Notes: generated from the sequence alone by a model not told the origin. A DNA stretch of 64,000 nucleotides from Glaciimonas sp. PCH181 (GCF_003056055.1 NZ_PYFP01000002.1:496001-560000); one strand, 5' to 3'. Positions 32,116 to 42,385 are shown, counted from the stretch's first letter. Made by a program: numbers and translations.

Positions 32116-33042
32116 TTATTGTAATGACGACATGCCAGATGCCATGTATTGCAGCATCTTGTTAGCGCCAATAGAGAGTTTGCGGCCGGTGCGTGTGATG
32201 AGATGCGCTTCCGCATTTTGCAGAATGGGTTGCTGGATTGGAATGGCAAACAACTCCCCTGCTTCAAGCTCGCTTCGGACCACGAAGGCTGGCAGGAAAG
32301 TCACGCCGAGTTGCAGCTTTACGTACTGCCGCAATATGTAGAACGAATTTGTCGTCAGATGCGGTGTTAGTCTGATTTTTTCGGTTTGCTCAACCAGCTG
32401 CAGGATCTGCCGCAAGCCAAATGTCGGATGATTGAGGGCTAGCGGATACGACAGAAAATCAGCGATCTTGAGCGGCCCTTTTTTGCCTAACAACGGAAAA
32501 TCTGGTCCCACAATTGCCAATATCGGCTGCTTGCTGATCTTGCGCGAGACGATCTTGGAATCTGGCGGAGGATTCATGATCAGGCCAATTTCCGCCTCAT
32601 CTTCGCAGACTCTGCGCATGACTTCGTTGGTTCCCGCCACGTCAAGGACGATCGAAATATCGCTGTAATTCGCGCCGAGTTTGGTCAACGGCCCCGCCAT
32701 CAAATCGGAAACAAAGCCCTCTCCCAATGCAATCCGAACCGTACCTCTGCGCAGGCCTCTTAACTCCTGCAATTGGGAAAGAAGATCGTCCTGATGAGAG
32801 CGCTGCTCGCGAAAATATTCCAGCAAAAGCCTGCCGGCCTCGGTCGGCTTGACGCCACGTGTATGCCGCTCAATCAGCGGGATCGCCAATTCCTGTTCCA
32901 GCAATGCGATTTGCCGACTCACTGCAGAAGGTGCGATACCCAACGCGTCCGCTGCGGCCCGCATGGTGCCGCGCTGTATCGATTCGAACAAATAGATAAT
33001 CCGCGCTTCATTGACTGTTTCGTACATATCGTCGACTTTCAT
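32116..33042 (-). CDS. LysR-family regulator (of the divergent permease-hydrolase genes)
   Basis: The product has 308 residues: an N-terminal winged helix (YLFESIQRGTMRAAADALGIAPSAVSRQIALLEQEL) and a periplasmic-binding-like effector domain with DLMAGPL and PILAIVGPDFPLLG. It faces the DUF3100 permease gene at 33165 across a 122-base interval that contains a 7-3-7 palindrome at 33043. It probably controls permease and amidohydrolase genes in response to their substrate. Start at 33042 has no RBS; ATG at 33027 (MYETVNEAR) is a plausible alternative. Confidence 0.88.
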   Translation of the reverse strand: MKVDDMYETVNEARIIYLFESIQRGTMRAAADALGIAPSAVSRQIALLEQELAIPLIERHTRGVKPTEAGRLLLEYFREQRSHQDDLLSQLQELRGLRRGTVRIALGEGFVSDLMAGPLTKLGANYSDISIVLDVAGTNEVMRRVCEDEAEIGLIMNPPPDSKIVSRKISKQPILAIVGPDFPLLGKKGPLKIADFLSYPLALNHPTFGLRQILQLVEQTEKIRLTPHLTTNSFYILRQYVKLQLGVTFLPAFVVRSELEAGELFAIPIQQPILQNAEAHLITRTGRKLSIGANKMLQYMASGMSSLQ

Positions 33043-33059
33043 GTTCTAAAAATTAGAAC
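33043..33059 (+). promoter_or_regulatory. Palindromic operator candidate between lysR and permease
   Basis: GTTCTAA-AAA-TTAGAAC is a perfect inverted repeat, with the T-N11-A pattern of LysR sites, in the divergent promoter region. It abuts the LysR start codon at 33042, which argues for autoregulation and for a start at 33027 instead. Confidence 0.6.
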
Positions 33060-33164
33060 AGATATTGTTATCCAGTGATATTGATTATAGATCGGAATGG
33101 ATGCATGATCGCCTTCGCACAGCCGGACTGATGCATTCTTTTGCGGTAAAAAAGGGGAGATAAG

Positions 33165-34505
33165 ATGAGCAGCACCAAAACAATAAGTAACTATAAAACA
33201 CTAGACGGCAATGACGGTTTTCGCTTTGCAAAGCTATATATTTTCGCGGCGATCATCATCACGATTGCCGAACTGATTGGCTCCTTTACCTTCAACATAG
33301 GGCCCGGCAAGATTGTGCTGTTGCCCATGATCTGGGCACTGTTGATCGGCGCTGCGCTTGGTCTGGCGAAAAATCGCCTTCCGGCACCCTTGCGTATCGA
33401 AACCAGCATGCAATTCAATGCAGCGATGATTCTGCAACCGGCATTACTTCTTTTCGTTGCAAAACTTGGCTTATTAGTCGGTTCTTCATTACCTCAGATT
33501 GTTGCCTCAGGATGGGCACTGGTATTTCAGGAATTCGGCCATTTCGTCGGCACGATTATGTTCGGCTTGCCGTTAGCGCTGCTGTTGGGAATCAAACGCG
33601 AAGCCATCGGCGCAACGTTTTCTGTAGGACGCGAACCCAGCCTTGCCATCATTGGCGAGAAATACGGTATGGATTCGCCTGAAGGACGCGGCGTACTGGC
33701 AGAATACTTGACCGGCACCGTGTTCGGCGCTGTGTTCATTGCAATTCTGGCGGGCTTTATCGCTAGTCTCAATATTTTCGATCCAATCGCTCTGGCGATG
33801 GGTTCCGGCGTTGGCTCGGGCAGCATGATGGCCGCCGCTTCGGGTGCAATCGCTGCGCAACAGACACCGGAAATCGCTAAACAAGTGATGACATTTGCCG
33901 CAGCCAGCAATCTCATTACAACGACTATCGGCACTTACTTCACGCTGTTTATTTCGTTGCCGATGGCGGTCTGGGGTTATCGCGTTTTAGAACCGATTCT
34001 GGGCAGAAAATCATCTTCGTCGACGCCGCCTGAAGAAGCGAAAGTGGAAAAGTCAGCCGATCACAGCGCTGCCCTGGGTCCGATCGGCATAGTCTGCGCA
34101 TGGGTGTTGTCGGCTGGTCTGGCAATGATTGGCGACTGGATCGCACGCGGTAGTAATCCGCTTGAGTCGATTCCAGGTATGGCAATCATGCTGGTCGCGG
34201 TACTGATCGGTGTGTTGCTGAACCACGCAACCGGCAAAAAAATCCCTGCAGTATGCTGGGTATCGTTGATCGCAATGGCGTTGACCTCACCGATATGCCC
34301 ATGGGCCGAACAGATCAGCGCCCTGACCGCGAAGATCAATTTCCTGGCGCTGATCACACCAATGTTGACCTTTGCTGGCCTGTCGATTGCCAAGGATATT
34401 CCCGCATTCCGCCGTCTGGGATGGAGAATCGTCGTTGTGTCGTTTGCAGCAAATGCCGGAACGTTCCTCGGTGCAACCATCATTGCGCAGTTTTTCAAAC
34501 ATTAA
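33165..34505 (+). CDS. DUF3100 family membrane protein
   Basis: The product has 446 residues and about ten hydrophobic segments (for example YIFAAIIITIAELIGSF, VLLPMIWALLIGAALGLA and VFGAVFIAILAGFIASL). Polar conserved stretches include EFGHFVGTIMFGLPLA and REPSLAIIGEKYGMDSPEGRGVLAEYLTG, typical of the DUF3100 family. That family is commonly found next to amidohydrolases and LysR regulators. The likely role is uptake of an amide or peptide-like substrate hydrolysed by the following M20 enzyme, but this is inference. A good RBS (GGGGAGAT) precedes the ATG. Confidence 0.85.
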   Translation: MSSTKTISNYKTLDGNDGFRFAKLYIFAAIIITIAELIGSFTFNIGPGKIVLLPMIWALLIGAALGLAKNRLPAPLRIETSMQFNAAMILQPALLLFVAKLGLLVGSSLPQIVASGWALVFQEFGHFVGTIMFGLPLALLLGIKREAIGATFSVGREPSLAIIGEKYGMDSPEGRGVLAEYLTGTVFGAVFIAILAGFIASLNIFDPIALAMGSGVGSGSMMAAASGAIAAQQTPEIAKQVMTFAAASNLITTTIGTYFTLFISLPMAVWGYRVLEPILGRKSSSSTPPEEAKVEKSADHSAALGPIGIVCAWVLSAGLAMIGDWIARGSNPLESIPGMAIMLVAVLIGVLLNHATGKKIPAVCWVSLIAMALTSPICPWAEQISALTAKINFLALITPMLTFAGLSIAKDIPAFRRLGWRIVVVSFAANAGTFLGATIIAQFFKH

Positions 34506-34552
34506 ACCGTCCTTCTAATTCACCACCATTCCCGCATTTCTTTTTGTGATAA

Positions 34553-34580
34553 CCGGCATCGCTACACGTAGCGATGCCGG
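34553..34580. terminator. Hairpin between permease and amidohydrolase genes
   Basis: CCGGCATCGCTA-CACG-TAGCGATGCCGG is a perfect 12-base stem. No T-tract follows on the + strand, so it is either an attenuator or a transcript-stabilising structure. Confidence 0.6.
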
Positions 34581-34727
34581 GAAGCCTAAGAAGCAATAAG
34601 GATACTCAACGCGCTTGATTGCCTATCGACATTCAGCGCGGATGGCTGCTGTCACGCCATGCAAAAAACGCCAGAAAATTAGTCTTGCGGCCAAGCGCCG
34701 CCCAGATACACGTCAGAAAGGTAAACA

Positions 34728-35888
34728 ATGTCTATTGATAAAAACCTGATCGCCGAGATGACCAATTGGCGCCATACATTACACGCATGCCCAGAAATGG
34801 CGTTCGAAGAAGTATCAACCGCCAAGCTCGTCGCATCGGTCCTGCGCGCAAACGGTATTACGGTGCATGAAGGTGTCGGCCGTACCGGTGTCGTGGGCAC
34901 GTTGACAAGAGGAGATGGGCCTAAAATTGGTTTGCGTGCCGATATGGATGCGCTGCCGCTGCTGGAAAAAAATGCGTTCGCGCATAAATCCCAACATGAC
35001 GGCAAGATGCACGCGTGCGGCCATGACGGCCATACCGCCATGCTACTTGGCGCAGCGGTCGCATTAAGTCAGGATACCGGATGGCAGGGTACGATCAATT
35101 TTATCTTTCAACCGGCAGAAGAAGCCGCTGGCGGTGGCCGTGCAATGGTCGAAGATGGCCTGTTTGAGCGCTTCCCGTGCGACATGATATTCGGCATGCA
35201 TAACTGGCCGGGGCTGCCGCTAGGACGCTTTGCGATCAATCACGGTCCGATGATGGCGTCCTTCGACACCTTCGAAATTCTGGTGCAAGGCCAAGGCGGC
35301 CATGCAGCGATGCCAGAGAAATCTATCGACTCGCTAGTCTGCGCCAGTCATCTGGTGTTGGCGCTGCAAACCATCGTCAGCCGTCGTCTGCCACCGCAAG
35401 AAACGGCTGTGGTCAGCGTCACGCAAATACACGGTGGAGAGGCTTGGAATGTCTTGCCAGATACAACCGTCATCAGAGGCACAGTGCGCTGCTTTTCAAT
35501 GGCGACGCAAAAACGTATCCATGAACTGCTGGTCGAGCTGGGCGAAGGCACTGCCAAGGCCCACGGCGCGACAGCGACCGTTTCCTACAATTACGCGTAC
35601 CCGGCGACCATTAATACCGTTGCAGAAACTGACATCGCGATTCTGGCGGCCACGGCGACCGTCAGCGAAGAGAACGTCGAATGGGATTGTGTTCCATCGA
35701 TGGCTTCGGAAGATTTTGCGTTCATGTTGAATTTCAAACCCGGCGCGTATATCTGGCTGGGTGTGGACCGGGATACATCGGTGCCGTTGCACAACCCGCA
35801 TTACGATTTCAATGACGATGCGTTGGCAATCGGTGCTAAGTACTGGGTCGAGCTGATACACACGACGCTGGGCAACACTACGGCATAA
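34728..35888 (+). CDS. M20-family amidohydrolase (hippurate hydrolase-like)
   Basis: The product has 386 residues. It has the M20D features: KIGLRADMDALPL with metal-binding Asp, KMHACGHDGHTAMLLGAA (metal ligands), FIFQPAEEAAGGGRAMVEDG with the catalytic Glu pair, and a dimerisation lid (DTFEILVQGQGGHAAMP). The family hydrolyses N-acyl amino acids, hippurate or indole-acetyl amino acids. It follows the DUF3100 permease by 222 bases, in the same direction, and is probably under the LysR gene at 32116. The exact substrate cannot be deduced. The start at 34728 has AAGGTAAAC upstream as RBS. Confidence 0.9.
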   Translation: MSIDKNLIAEMTNWRHTLHACPEMAFEEVSTAKLVASVLRANGITVHEGVGRTGVVGTLTRGDGPKIGLRADMDALPLLEKNAFAHKSQHDGKMHACGHDGHTAMLLGAAVALSQDTGWQGTINFIFQPAEEAAGGGRAMVEDGLFERFPCDMIFGMHNWPGLPLGRFAINHGPMMASFDTFEILVQGQGGHAAMPEKSIDSLVCASHLVLALQTIVSRRLPPQETAVVSVTQIHGGEAWNVLPDTTVIRGTVRCFSMATQKRIHELLVELGEGTAKAHGATATVSYNYAYPATINTVAETDIAILAATATVSEENVEWDCVPSMASEDFAFMLNFKPGAYIWLGVDRDTSVPLHNPHYDFNDDALAIGAKYWVELIHTTLGNTTA

Positions 35889-36052
35889 AGCAACGCTCTA
35901 TCGCCATCCGGGATGACAGCAATAATTGCTGTCATCCATCGCATCCGTGCACAGGCCAGTCAGTTCTACGGCCCTTTCATGTGCCAGATAAGTACCTCCT
36001 TTAACCTTTATTCTTTTCTCTTTAAGAGAAGAGAAAGCGGAAGGCAAATAAT

Positions 36053-37432
36053 ATGGCCGTTAGCGTATTTGAATTATTTAAGATCGGCATCGGTCCGTCG
36101 AGTTCGCACACAGTCGGACCGATGCGGGCGGCGCAGTTATTTGTCAACGGCTTGAAAGAAAATGGTTTGCTGGATCGTACGCACGCAGTCAAAGCCGAAT
36201 TGTACGGCTCGCTAGGCGCGACTGGTAAAGGCCATGGCAGCGACAAAGCAGTCTTGCTAGGCCTGCTGGGTGAAAGCCCGGATCTGGTCGATATCGACAC
36301 CATTGCCGACAAATTGGCGCATATCCGCAGCACTGCAACGATCAATTTAATAGGACAAAAGCAGGTCGCATTTATAGAGAAAGAACATCTATTAATGTAC
36401 CGCCAGCGGACTTTGCCGTATCACCCGAACGGTATGCGGTTTACGGCTTTCGATAGCGACAATGCCGAAATCGCCAACAAGGTTTATTACTCGGTCGGCG
36501 GTGGCTTTGTTGTGAATGAAAATGCGGCTGGTCAGGATCGCCTCGTATCAGATACCACCACATTACCGTATCCATTTCACAGCGGTGACGAGCTGCTGGC
36601 CTTATGCCAAGCGAATCAACTCTCGGTCAGCCAGTTGATGCTGGAAAACGAGAAAGTCTGGCGCTCCGAAGAACAAATCCGCAGCGGATTGCTGAATATC
36701 TGGCAAGTGATGCAGAATTGCGTCAAACGCGGCTGCGCGCAAGAAGGTACGCTTCCCGGCCCGATGCAAGTCCGTCGCCGTGCCGCCGAGTGGTATCGCA
36801 CGCTTGCAGCGCAGCCGGAAACTAGTCTGCGCGATCCGTTGACGACGCTTGATTGGGTCAACCTGTACGCGTTAGCGGTCAATGAAGAAAATGCTACAGG
36901 TGGCCGTGTCGTGACAGCACCGACCAACGGCGCTGCCGGAATTATTCCTGCGGTATTGCATTACTACACCCGCTTTGTGCCGACGGCGAATGAGGATGGG
37001 GTAGTCCGATTTTTACTGACCGCAGCCGCGATCGGTATTTTGTATAAAGAAAATGCCTCGATTTCTGGCGCTGAAGTGGGCTGTCAGGGCGAGGTTGGTG
37101 TGGCCTGCTCGATGGCCGCTGGCGCATTGGCAGAAGTTATGGGCGGCACACCGGCGCAAGTAGAAAATGCCGCAGAAATCGGCATGGAACACAATCTGGG
37201 CCTGACTTGCGATCCGATTGGCGGACTGGTCCAAGTGCCCTGTATAGAGCGGAATGCGATGGGTTCGGTCAAGGCGATCAATGCGTCAAGAATGGCGTTG
37301 CGCGGGGATGGCAGACACATTGTTTCGCTCGACAATGTCATCAAGACGATGCGCGATACCGGTGCCGATATGAAAACCAAATACAAAGAAACATCACGCG
37401 GCGGCCTTGCCGTGAACGTGATCGAATGTTGA
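36053..37432 (+). CDS. sdaA: L-serine ammonia-lyase (iron-sulfur dependent)
   Basis: The product has 459 residues, single chain. The N-terminus [24 protein letters not shown] is the family signature of the beta-type domain. The 4Fe-4S ligands are seen in [13 protein letters not shown] (about 340-352) and [18 protein letters not shown] (about 383-400). It deaminates L-serine to pyruvate and ammonia. It lies 164 bases downstream of the amidohydrolase, which would supply serine if the substrate were an N-acyl serine; that link is speculative. Same orientation as that gene; possibly independently transcribed. Confidence 0.95.
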   Translation: MAVSVFELFKIGIGPSSSHTVGPMRAAQLFVNGLKENGLLDRTHAVKAELYGSLGATGKGHGSDKAVLLGLLGESPDLVDIDTIADKLAHIRSTATINLIGQKQVAFIEKEHLLMYRQRTLPYHPNGMRFTAFDSDNAEIANKVYYSVGGGFVVNENAAGQDRLVSDTTTLPYPFHSGDELLALCQANQLSVSQLMLENEKVWRSEEQIRSGLLNIWQVMQNCVKRGCAQEGTLPGPMQVRRRAAEWYRTLAAQPETSLRDPLTTLDWVNLYALAVNEENATGGRVVTAPTNGAAGIIPAVLHYYTRFVPTANEDGVVRFLLTAAAIGILYKENASISGAEVGCQGEVGVACSMAAGALAEVMGGTPAQVENAAEIGMEHNLGLTCDPIGGLVQVPCIERNAMGSVKAINASRMALRGDGRHIVSLDNVIKTMRDTGADMKTKYKETSRGGLAVNVIEC

Positions 37433-37520
37433 TGTATTGTGGATTATTTGTCGCAATGAAATTTCACGGTTAGCCTTAAAATCAGGCTAATTCACGCGAA
37501 CAAGCGAAGATGTCTGAACG

Positions 37521-37551
37521 CAATCGGCGCTTGCAGTCCAAGCGCCGATTG
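37521..37551. terminator. Convergent-gene hairpin after sdaA and opgD
   Basis: CAATCGGCGCTT and AAGCGCCGATTG are perfect 12-base arms with a 7-base loop, between the convergent sdaA and glucan gene ends. No clean T-tract; bidirectional terminator likely. Confidence 0.7.
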
Positions 37552-37572
37552 CCCTATTTCAGCGTTCTTATA

Positions 37573-39192
37573 TCAACTGCCATACACCGTGCGCGTTTTA
37601 AACGGTTGATACTGAAACAGCCATGTCTCCGACAGCGTTTCATCTTTATGCCGCAGATACAAACGCAAATCAACTGGCGCAGTGCCCTCAACTTTAAAAT
37701 CGAACTGGGCGCGCCAATGACCGGCGACGCCATCCGGAACGGCCTCAGTAAAGATATAAGAAAACTCACCACGCGATGACGTCAACACGGCTTCCGGCAA
37801 TTCGCCAAAGGCTAATTTTTCGAGCGGTGCGCCTAAGAATTCGACCATGAATTTGCGTACATTTTGTGGTCGCGGTTGCCCCGGAATACCGCCGTTGCCA
37901 AGCCGTGTAGCAACGCATCTGGCCAGCGTACTTGGGAAGGGTTCGTCCTTTTGCCAATACAAGCGATAACGCAGACGATAACTGCTGCCAGCGACGGCTT
38001 TAGCGCGTGGTACCCACATGGCGACGACGTTATCGTGGATCTCATCATCGGTCGGAATTTCGATCAATTGCACTGCGCCTTCGCCCCACCCTTCCATCGG
38101 CTCTACCCACAAACTAGGCCGACGTTCATAGCGCACACCATCCTGATAATGGTCAAAATTGCGGTCGCGCTGCAACAGGCCAAACCCGCGCGGACTGGTG
38201 TCGCCAAATGCCGATGCAGTAGTTTGCGCCGGGTTATTCAACGGCCGCCAAATATGTTCTCCGGCACCGCTCCACAATGCCAGGCCGTCGGAATCATGCA
38301 CCTCTGGCCGCCAGTCTGCGCCGGTGGCTTTGACCGACTCTGAAAACCAATACATCGACGTGACCGGCGCGATCCCGAAGCGCCCAATATCCCGTCGCAA
38401 AAATAACGCTGTCTCGATTTCCATCGTCACGCCCTCAGCGCGCTGCATGACGAACTTATAGGCACCGCAAATACTCGGACCGTCCAGCAACGCGTAGATG
38501 ACAACGGTTGCACTATTGTCGTCTGGAACAGTGAAGTAAAAATGCGTGAAACTAGGAAATTCCTCGGGCTGATCGCCCTGTGCAACATCGAGGGCGATCC
38601 CGCGCGCCGATAAACCATATTGATAAAGATCGCCGATTGCGCGGAAATAGGACGCACCGAGAAACGCAACCCAGTCGTTTTTATGCCAATCGAGTTTCTC
38701 CTGATCGCCAATCCGACTTTCCTGAAAACGGAATCCGGAAAAGCCACTACCCTTGGGCAATTTACGCGCAGGGCTATCAATCGGCATATCGAAATAACTT
38801 TCGTCGTAGACGATTTCACGGGCTTTTTCTTTGGCACCGCTACCCTCGATCAGATGCATGTGCACCGGCGTCTGGAAAAAGCGTCCGAGATGGAAAAACG
38901 TTACCGGAAACTGCCCCGGGCCATCCGCAAACAAGGCGTAATCTGTATTAAATTTAATTTTTCCGTGCGCTTCGTAATCGATTTTCTCTAGTATTTCACG
39001 CGGTGCAGTAGGCTGTGCCTGATACGGTTTTTGCGCCTGCGCCTGTGCTTGCGCGATCAACGCTTCAAAAGAAAAGGCGGAGGCTTTACCGAGTTTAACG
39101 CGGTTATCGGCAAGCGCTTCAAGCGGCACACCGAGAGAAAGAAGCGTCGCAGTGGCTGCGGCGGAATGCAAAAAAGTACGGCGATTTATCAT
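37573..39192 (-). CDS. opgD: Periplasmic glucan biosynthesis protein, OpgD type
   Basis: The product has 539 residues. The N-terminus MINRRTFLHSAAATATLLSLG has the twin-arginine motif RRTFLH followed by a hydrophobic stretch, so it is Tat-exported, which favours OpgD over the Sec-exported OpgG. The body is the MdoG family (FADGPGQFPVTFFHLGRFFQTPVHM, FFPGLGSW-type regions replaced by YQDGVRYERRPSLWVEP) that helps shape osmoregulated periplasmic glucans. The length matches the family (about 510-550). Convergent with sdaA. Confidence 0.9.
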   Translation of the reverse strand: MINRRTFLHSAAATATLLSLGVPLEALADNRVKLGKASAFSFEALIAQAQAQAQKPYQAQPTAPREILEKIDYEAHGKIKFNTDYALFADGPGQFPVTFFHLGRFFQTPVHMHLIEGSGAKEKAREIVYDESYFDMPIDSPARKLPKGSGFSGFRFQESRIGDQEKLDWHKNDWVAFLGASYFRAIGDLYQYGLSARGIALDVAQGDQPEEFPSFTHFYFTVPDDNSATVVIYALLDGPSICGAYKFVMQRAEGVTMEIETALFLRRDIGRFGIAPVTSMYWFSESVKATGADWRPEVHDSDGLALWSGAGEHIWRPLNNPAQTTASAFGDTSPRGFGLLQRDRNFDHYQDGVRYERRPSLWVEPMEGWGEGAVQLIEIPTDDEIHDNVVAMWVPRAKAVAGSSYRLRYRLYWQKDEPFPSTLARCVATRLGNGGIPGQPRPQNVRKFMVEFLGAPLEKLAFGELPEAVLTSSRGEFSYIFTEAVPDGVAGHWRAQFDFKVEGTAPVDLRLYLRHKDETLSETWLFQYQPFKTRTVYGS

Positions 39193-39566
39193 GGGCAGGC
39201 AATCTCAAAAAATATAAGAAGAACGGCTGGAACAACAAATGGCAACTTATTCCAGAACGTGGGCTTTGCAAATATCTGTTACCGATAGGCCAACGGCAAA
39301 TCCTAACATGACATGGAATGCAAGGCGAAGAGTATTAGTACGCCGACGATCTCGACCTGATCGTGGATTTTCACTACCTGGCTAAGCGGGGGGGGGGAAA
39401 TGTGTCGGCAAATGGCTTAAGTGACGTTTAGTCAAAATTGAACACAAAACGTTCCAACATATTGACACCGGGACTATGATGGCAAATCATACACAATTCA
39501 ACTTTTTACGACGCTCGGTCGCGCTGCAAAGACCTGCTTGCCTCCCTTAAAAGGAATAATCGTTCG
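39193..39566. other. Gene-free stretch between opgD and chrA with a G10 run
   Basis: This 374-base stretch between the divergent genes opgD (-) and chrA (+) should hold both promoters. A run of ten G occupies 39388-39397 (AGCGGGGGGGGGGAAATG). Such runs are slippage-prone and could lie in a promoter spacer. No ORF or motif beyond that is seen. Confidence 0.5.
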
Positions 39567-40931
39567 ATGACGGATGCCCAAACACGCGTAGAAGAATCTA
39601 TCGCGACCCAACTCCCTCCTATCCGCTTTTGGGACGCCTTCCTGTTCTGGCTGAAACTTGGCTTTATCAGTTTCGGCGGCCCTGCCGGACAGATATCAAT
39701 CATGCATCACGAGTTGGTAGAAAATCGGCGCTGGATTTCCGAGCGACGTTTCCTGCACGCACTAAATTACTGCATGGTCTTGCCCGGCCCCGAAGCGCAG
39801 CAACTTGCCATTTACATCGGCTGGCTGATGCATCGCGCATGGGGCGGCATCGTCGCTGGCGTGCTGTTCGTCCTGCCGTCGCTGTTGATTTTGATTCTGT
39901 TGTCGTGGTTGTACATCGCTTTTGGGGATTTGCCGGTAGTGGCAGGTTTGTTTTACGGGATTAAACCTGCGGTTGCCGCCATCGTGGTGCAGGCAACCCA
40001 CCGCATCGGTTCACGGGCACTGAAAAATAATGCACTCTGGTGCATTGCGGCGGCCTCATTCGTGGCTATCTTTGCGGTAAACGTACCTTTCCCCGCCATT
40101 ATCGTGACGGCGGCGCTCATTGGCGCTATCGGGGGACGCATTGCGCCAGATAAATTCAAAGTCGGCGGCGGTCATGCCAGCGTGCATCATTCGTCCGGGC
40201 CCGCCTATATCGATGACGACACACCAACGCCTGAACATGCACAATTTAGTTGGTTTCGCCTATTCCAAATAGTGATTATGGGCGCGCTATTGTGGACCAT
40301 TCCGATGGGCTTATTAACGGCGATTTACGGCTGGAATCATACTTTCACGCAAATGGGCTGGTTTTTTACCAAGGCGGCATTGCTGACATTCGGCGGCGCT
40401 TATGCTGTACTACCCTACGTTTATCAGGGTGCCGTCGCGCACTATGGCTGGCTGACACCGACGCAAATGATCGATGGTCTGGCGCTAGGCGAAACCACGC
40501 CGGGGCCGCTCATTATGGTGGTGGCTTTTGTCGGCTTTGTGGGTGGTTATGTGAAAGCGGTGTTTGGGCCGGATAGCTTGTTTCTTGCCGGTGCCATGGC
40601 CGCGATGTTAGTCACGTGGTTCACCTTTCTGCCATCGTTTTTATTTATTCTGGCGGGCGGTCCGCTGATCGAATCAACGCATGGCGATCTGAAATTTACC
40701 GCGCCATTGACGGCGATCACCGCTGCCGTCGTGGGCGTAATCCTGAATCTGGCGGTCTTCTTTGGCTATCACGTTCTCTGGCCGACGGGCCTGAGCGGAC
40801 GATTTGATTGGGTCTCCGCCTGCATCGCATTAGCTGCCGCCATCGCCCTCTTCCGGTTTAAGCGTAATGTGATTCACGTCATCGCCGCCTGCGCTGTGAT
40901 CGGGCTGCTATTGAAAATGACGATGCTGTGA
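39567..40931 (+). CDS. chrA: Chromate efflux transporter ChrA
   Basis: The product has 454 residues. It is a two-domain CHR transporter: [27 protein letters not shown] near the N-terminus (residues about 26-52), and a matching second half beginning at [26 protein letters not shown]. The motifs [14 protein letters not shown] and [12 protein letters not shown] are conserved in the family. It extrudes chromate, with loss of resistance when mutated in relatives. A good RBS (AAAAGGAATAATCG) precedes ATG 39567. It converges with the reductase gene at 40948, with only 16 bases between. Confidence 0.93.
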   Translation: MTDAQTRVEESIATQLPPIRFWDAFLFWLKLGFISFGGPAGQISIMHHELVENRRWISERRFLHALNYCMVLPGPEAQQLAIYIGWLMHRAWGGIVAGVLFVLPSLLILILLSWLYIAFGDLPVVAGLFYGIKPAVAAIVVQATHRIGSRALKNNALWCIAAASFVAIFAVNVPFPAIIVTAALIGAIGGRIAPDKFKVGGGHASVHHSSGPAYIDDDTPTPEHAQFSWFRLFQIVIMGALLWTIPMGLLTAIYGWNHTFTQMGWFFTKAALLTFGGAYAVLPYVYQGAVAHYGWLTPTQMIDGLALGETTPGPLIMVVAFVGFVGGYVKAVFGPDSLFLAGAMAAMLVTWFTFLPSFLFILAGGPLIESTHGDLKFTAPLTAITAAVVGVILNLAVFFGYHVLWPTGLSGRFDWVSACIALAAAIALFRFKRNVIHVIAACAVIGLLLKMTML

Positions 40932-40947
40932 ATTACGATTGATGCGG

Positions 40948-41994
40948 CTATAAATCCAGCACCAGCAACTTACTTTTTGGACGTGAAACACAGGCGGTTA
41001 AATATTCCAGATGCTCGTCATCCGAGAGAATAAAATCGCGATGATCCACCTCGCCGGACAGATAGCGTAGCTTGCAAGTGCCACATAAACCGGATTGGCA
41101 GGAAGTCTCGATCACCACGCCGCTATCGGCCAACGCCTCGACGATACTTTTATCGTCGGGAATCGCGATTAACGCGCCAGTACTAGCGATCTGGACCGAA
41201 AATCCTCCCGCAACTTCTGATGCTGCATCAGAAGTTGCATCAGAAATTGCATCAACAGAAACAACCTCAGACTTAACGGGATCAGGCGCTTTGAAGTGCT
41301 CAAAATGGACAGTCCCGCGTGGCCAATGCTGCGCTGCTTTTGCACACGCGGCCATAAATCCGCCCGGTCCGCAATAGTACACATGCGTCCCTTCAACGTG
41401 CGCCGCCAACAGCGCGACGATATCCAAACCGTCGCGCGGATTACCGCCATCGAAATGAAATATAACGCGCCCTTTTTCAACCTGCGCGGCAAATTCTTCG
41501 CGAAATGCAGCGTGCTCCTGACCCTTCGCACAATAATGTAGTTCGTAATCCTCGCCCGTACTTTCAAGATAATGCGCCATAGCTTTTAACGGCGTCACGC
41601 CTATCCCGCCTGCCAACAAAATATGTTTTTTTGCATCGCTGATGAGAGAAAAGTTATTCCGTGGCTGACTAACCGACACCACATCTTGCACCCGCAGACT
41701 CTCATGCATCAAGCGCGAACCACCGCGCCCGACCTCTTCCCGCAAGACGGCAATAACATAGCGATGCCGCTCGCCCGGATTGTTGCACAGGGAATATTGG
41801 CGGATGACGCCGCCAGCCAGATGCATGTCGATGTGCGCACCAGCGGTCACTGCGGGCAATGCCTCACCCGTCGGATGGACCAGCTCAAAAGAATTGATGC
41901 CGACTGCCTCAAACCTGATTTGGCGTACTAAAAGCGACATTGGCGTTGGGGCTGAACGCGATTGCAAACCCGCTTGCGATTGATGGTCTTCCAT
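40948..41994 (-). CDS. Phthalate-dioxygenase-reductase-like oxidoreductase (PDR/VanB type)
   Basis: The product has 348 residues. FMN/flavin-binding region RQYSLCNNPGERHRYVIAVLRE (about 65-85), the NAD-binding domain ILLAGGIGVTPLKAMAHYL (about 120) and a C-terminal 2Fe-2S ferredoxin domain with ETSCQSGLCGTCKLRYLSGE (three Cys) and a fourth Cys in LTACVSR (about 330). It transfers electrons from NADH to an oxygenase such as the Rieske protein encoded divergently at 42386. The linker between NAD and ferredoxin domains contains a 12-base tandem repeat (41216-41263) coding DAxSDA units. Confidence 0.9.
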   Translation of the reverse strand: MEDHQSQAGLQSRSAPTPMSLLVRQIRFEAVGINSFELVHPTGEALPAVTAGAHIDMHLAGGVIRQYSLCNNPGERHRYVIAVLREEVGRGGSRLMHESLRVQDVVSVSQPRNNFSLISDAKKHILLAGGIGVTPLKAMAHYLESTGEDYELHYCAKGQEHAAFREEFAAQVEKGRVIFHFDGGNPRDGLDIVALLAAHVEGTHVYYCGPGGFMAACAKAAQHWPRGTVHFEHFKAPDPVKSEVVSVDAISDATSDAASEVAGGFSVQIASTGALIAIPDDKSIVEALADSGVVIETSCQSGLCGTCKLRYLSGEVDHRDFILSDDEHLEYLTACVSRPKSKLLVLDL

Positions 41995-42025
41995 GTGTGC
42001 CTTAGTCTCAGAATTTTTATTATGA

Positions 42026-42126
42026 GGACTTACGCAAAATCGCCCCAGCGGCGTTGTGTTTTCCTACCCGTACTTGGCGTACTGTCTTCGTCAGCACGCC
42101 TTGCTGGGAGGATTTTGCGTCAGTCC
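42026..42126. repeat. 101-base inverted-repeat element, MITE- or IS-remnant-like
   Basis: Termini GGACTTACGCAAAATC (42026-42041) and GATTTTGCGTCAGTCC (42111-42126) are inverted repeats with one mismatch in 16. The inner parts (CGCCCCAGCGGCG and CGCCTTGCTGGGAG) are also roughly complementary, so the whole piece can fold into one long hairpin. No ORF is inside. It lies between the reductase and the Rieske genes. The size and structure suggest a non-autonomous transposable element. No target duplication is visible. Confidence 0.6.
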
Positions 42127-42385
42127 TGGCTATTGCGATGCAGCATTCACTGCACCCCAACCTATGCCAAATCCTAAATCGGCACTGCCAATGCGTCCAA
42201 TGGGATTAACCCATGAATCCTATCTGGATAACAGATAACGTCGCCATGGCGACAAAGCCGATGGCAATTCGGATTTACCAATGAGATTCATCGCAAAATT
42301 GAATTCGACATAGCTGGCGTCAACACGTATGTTTGTCGACAGGAATAGATAAGCCCACCGAATAACGGTTGTTTGAGGAGACAAG

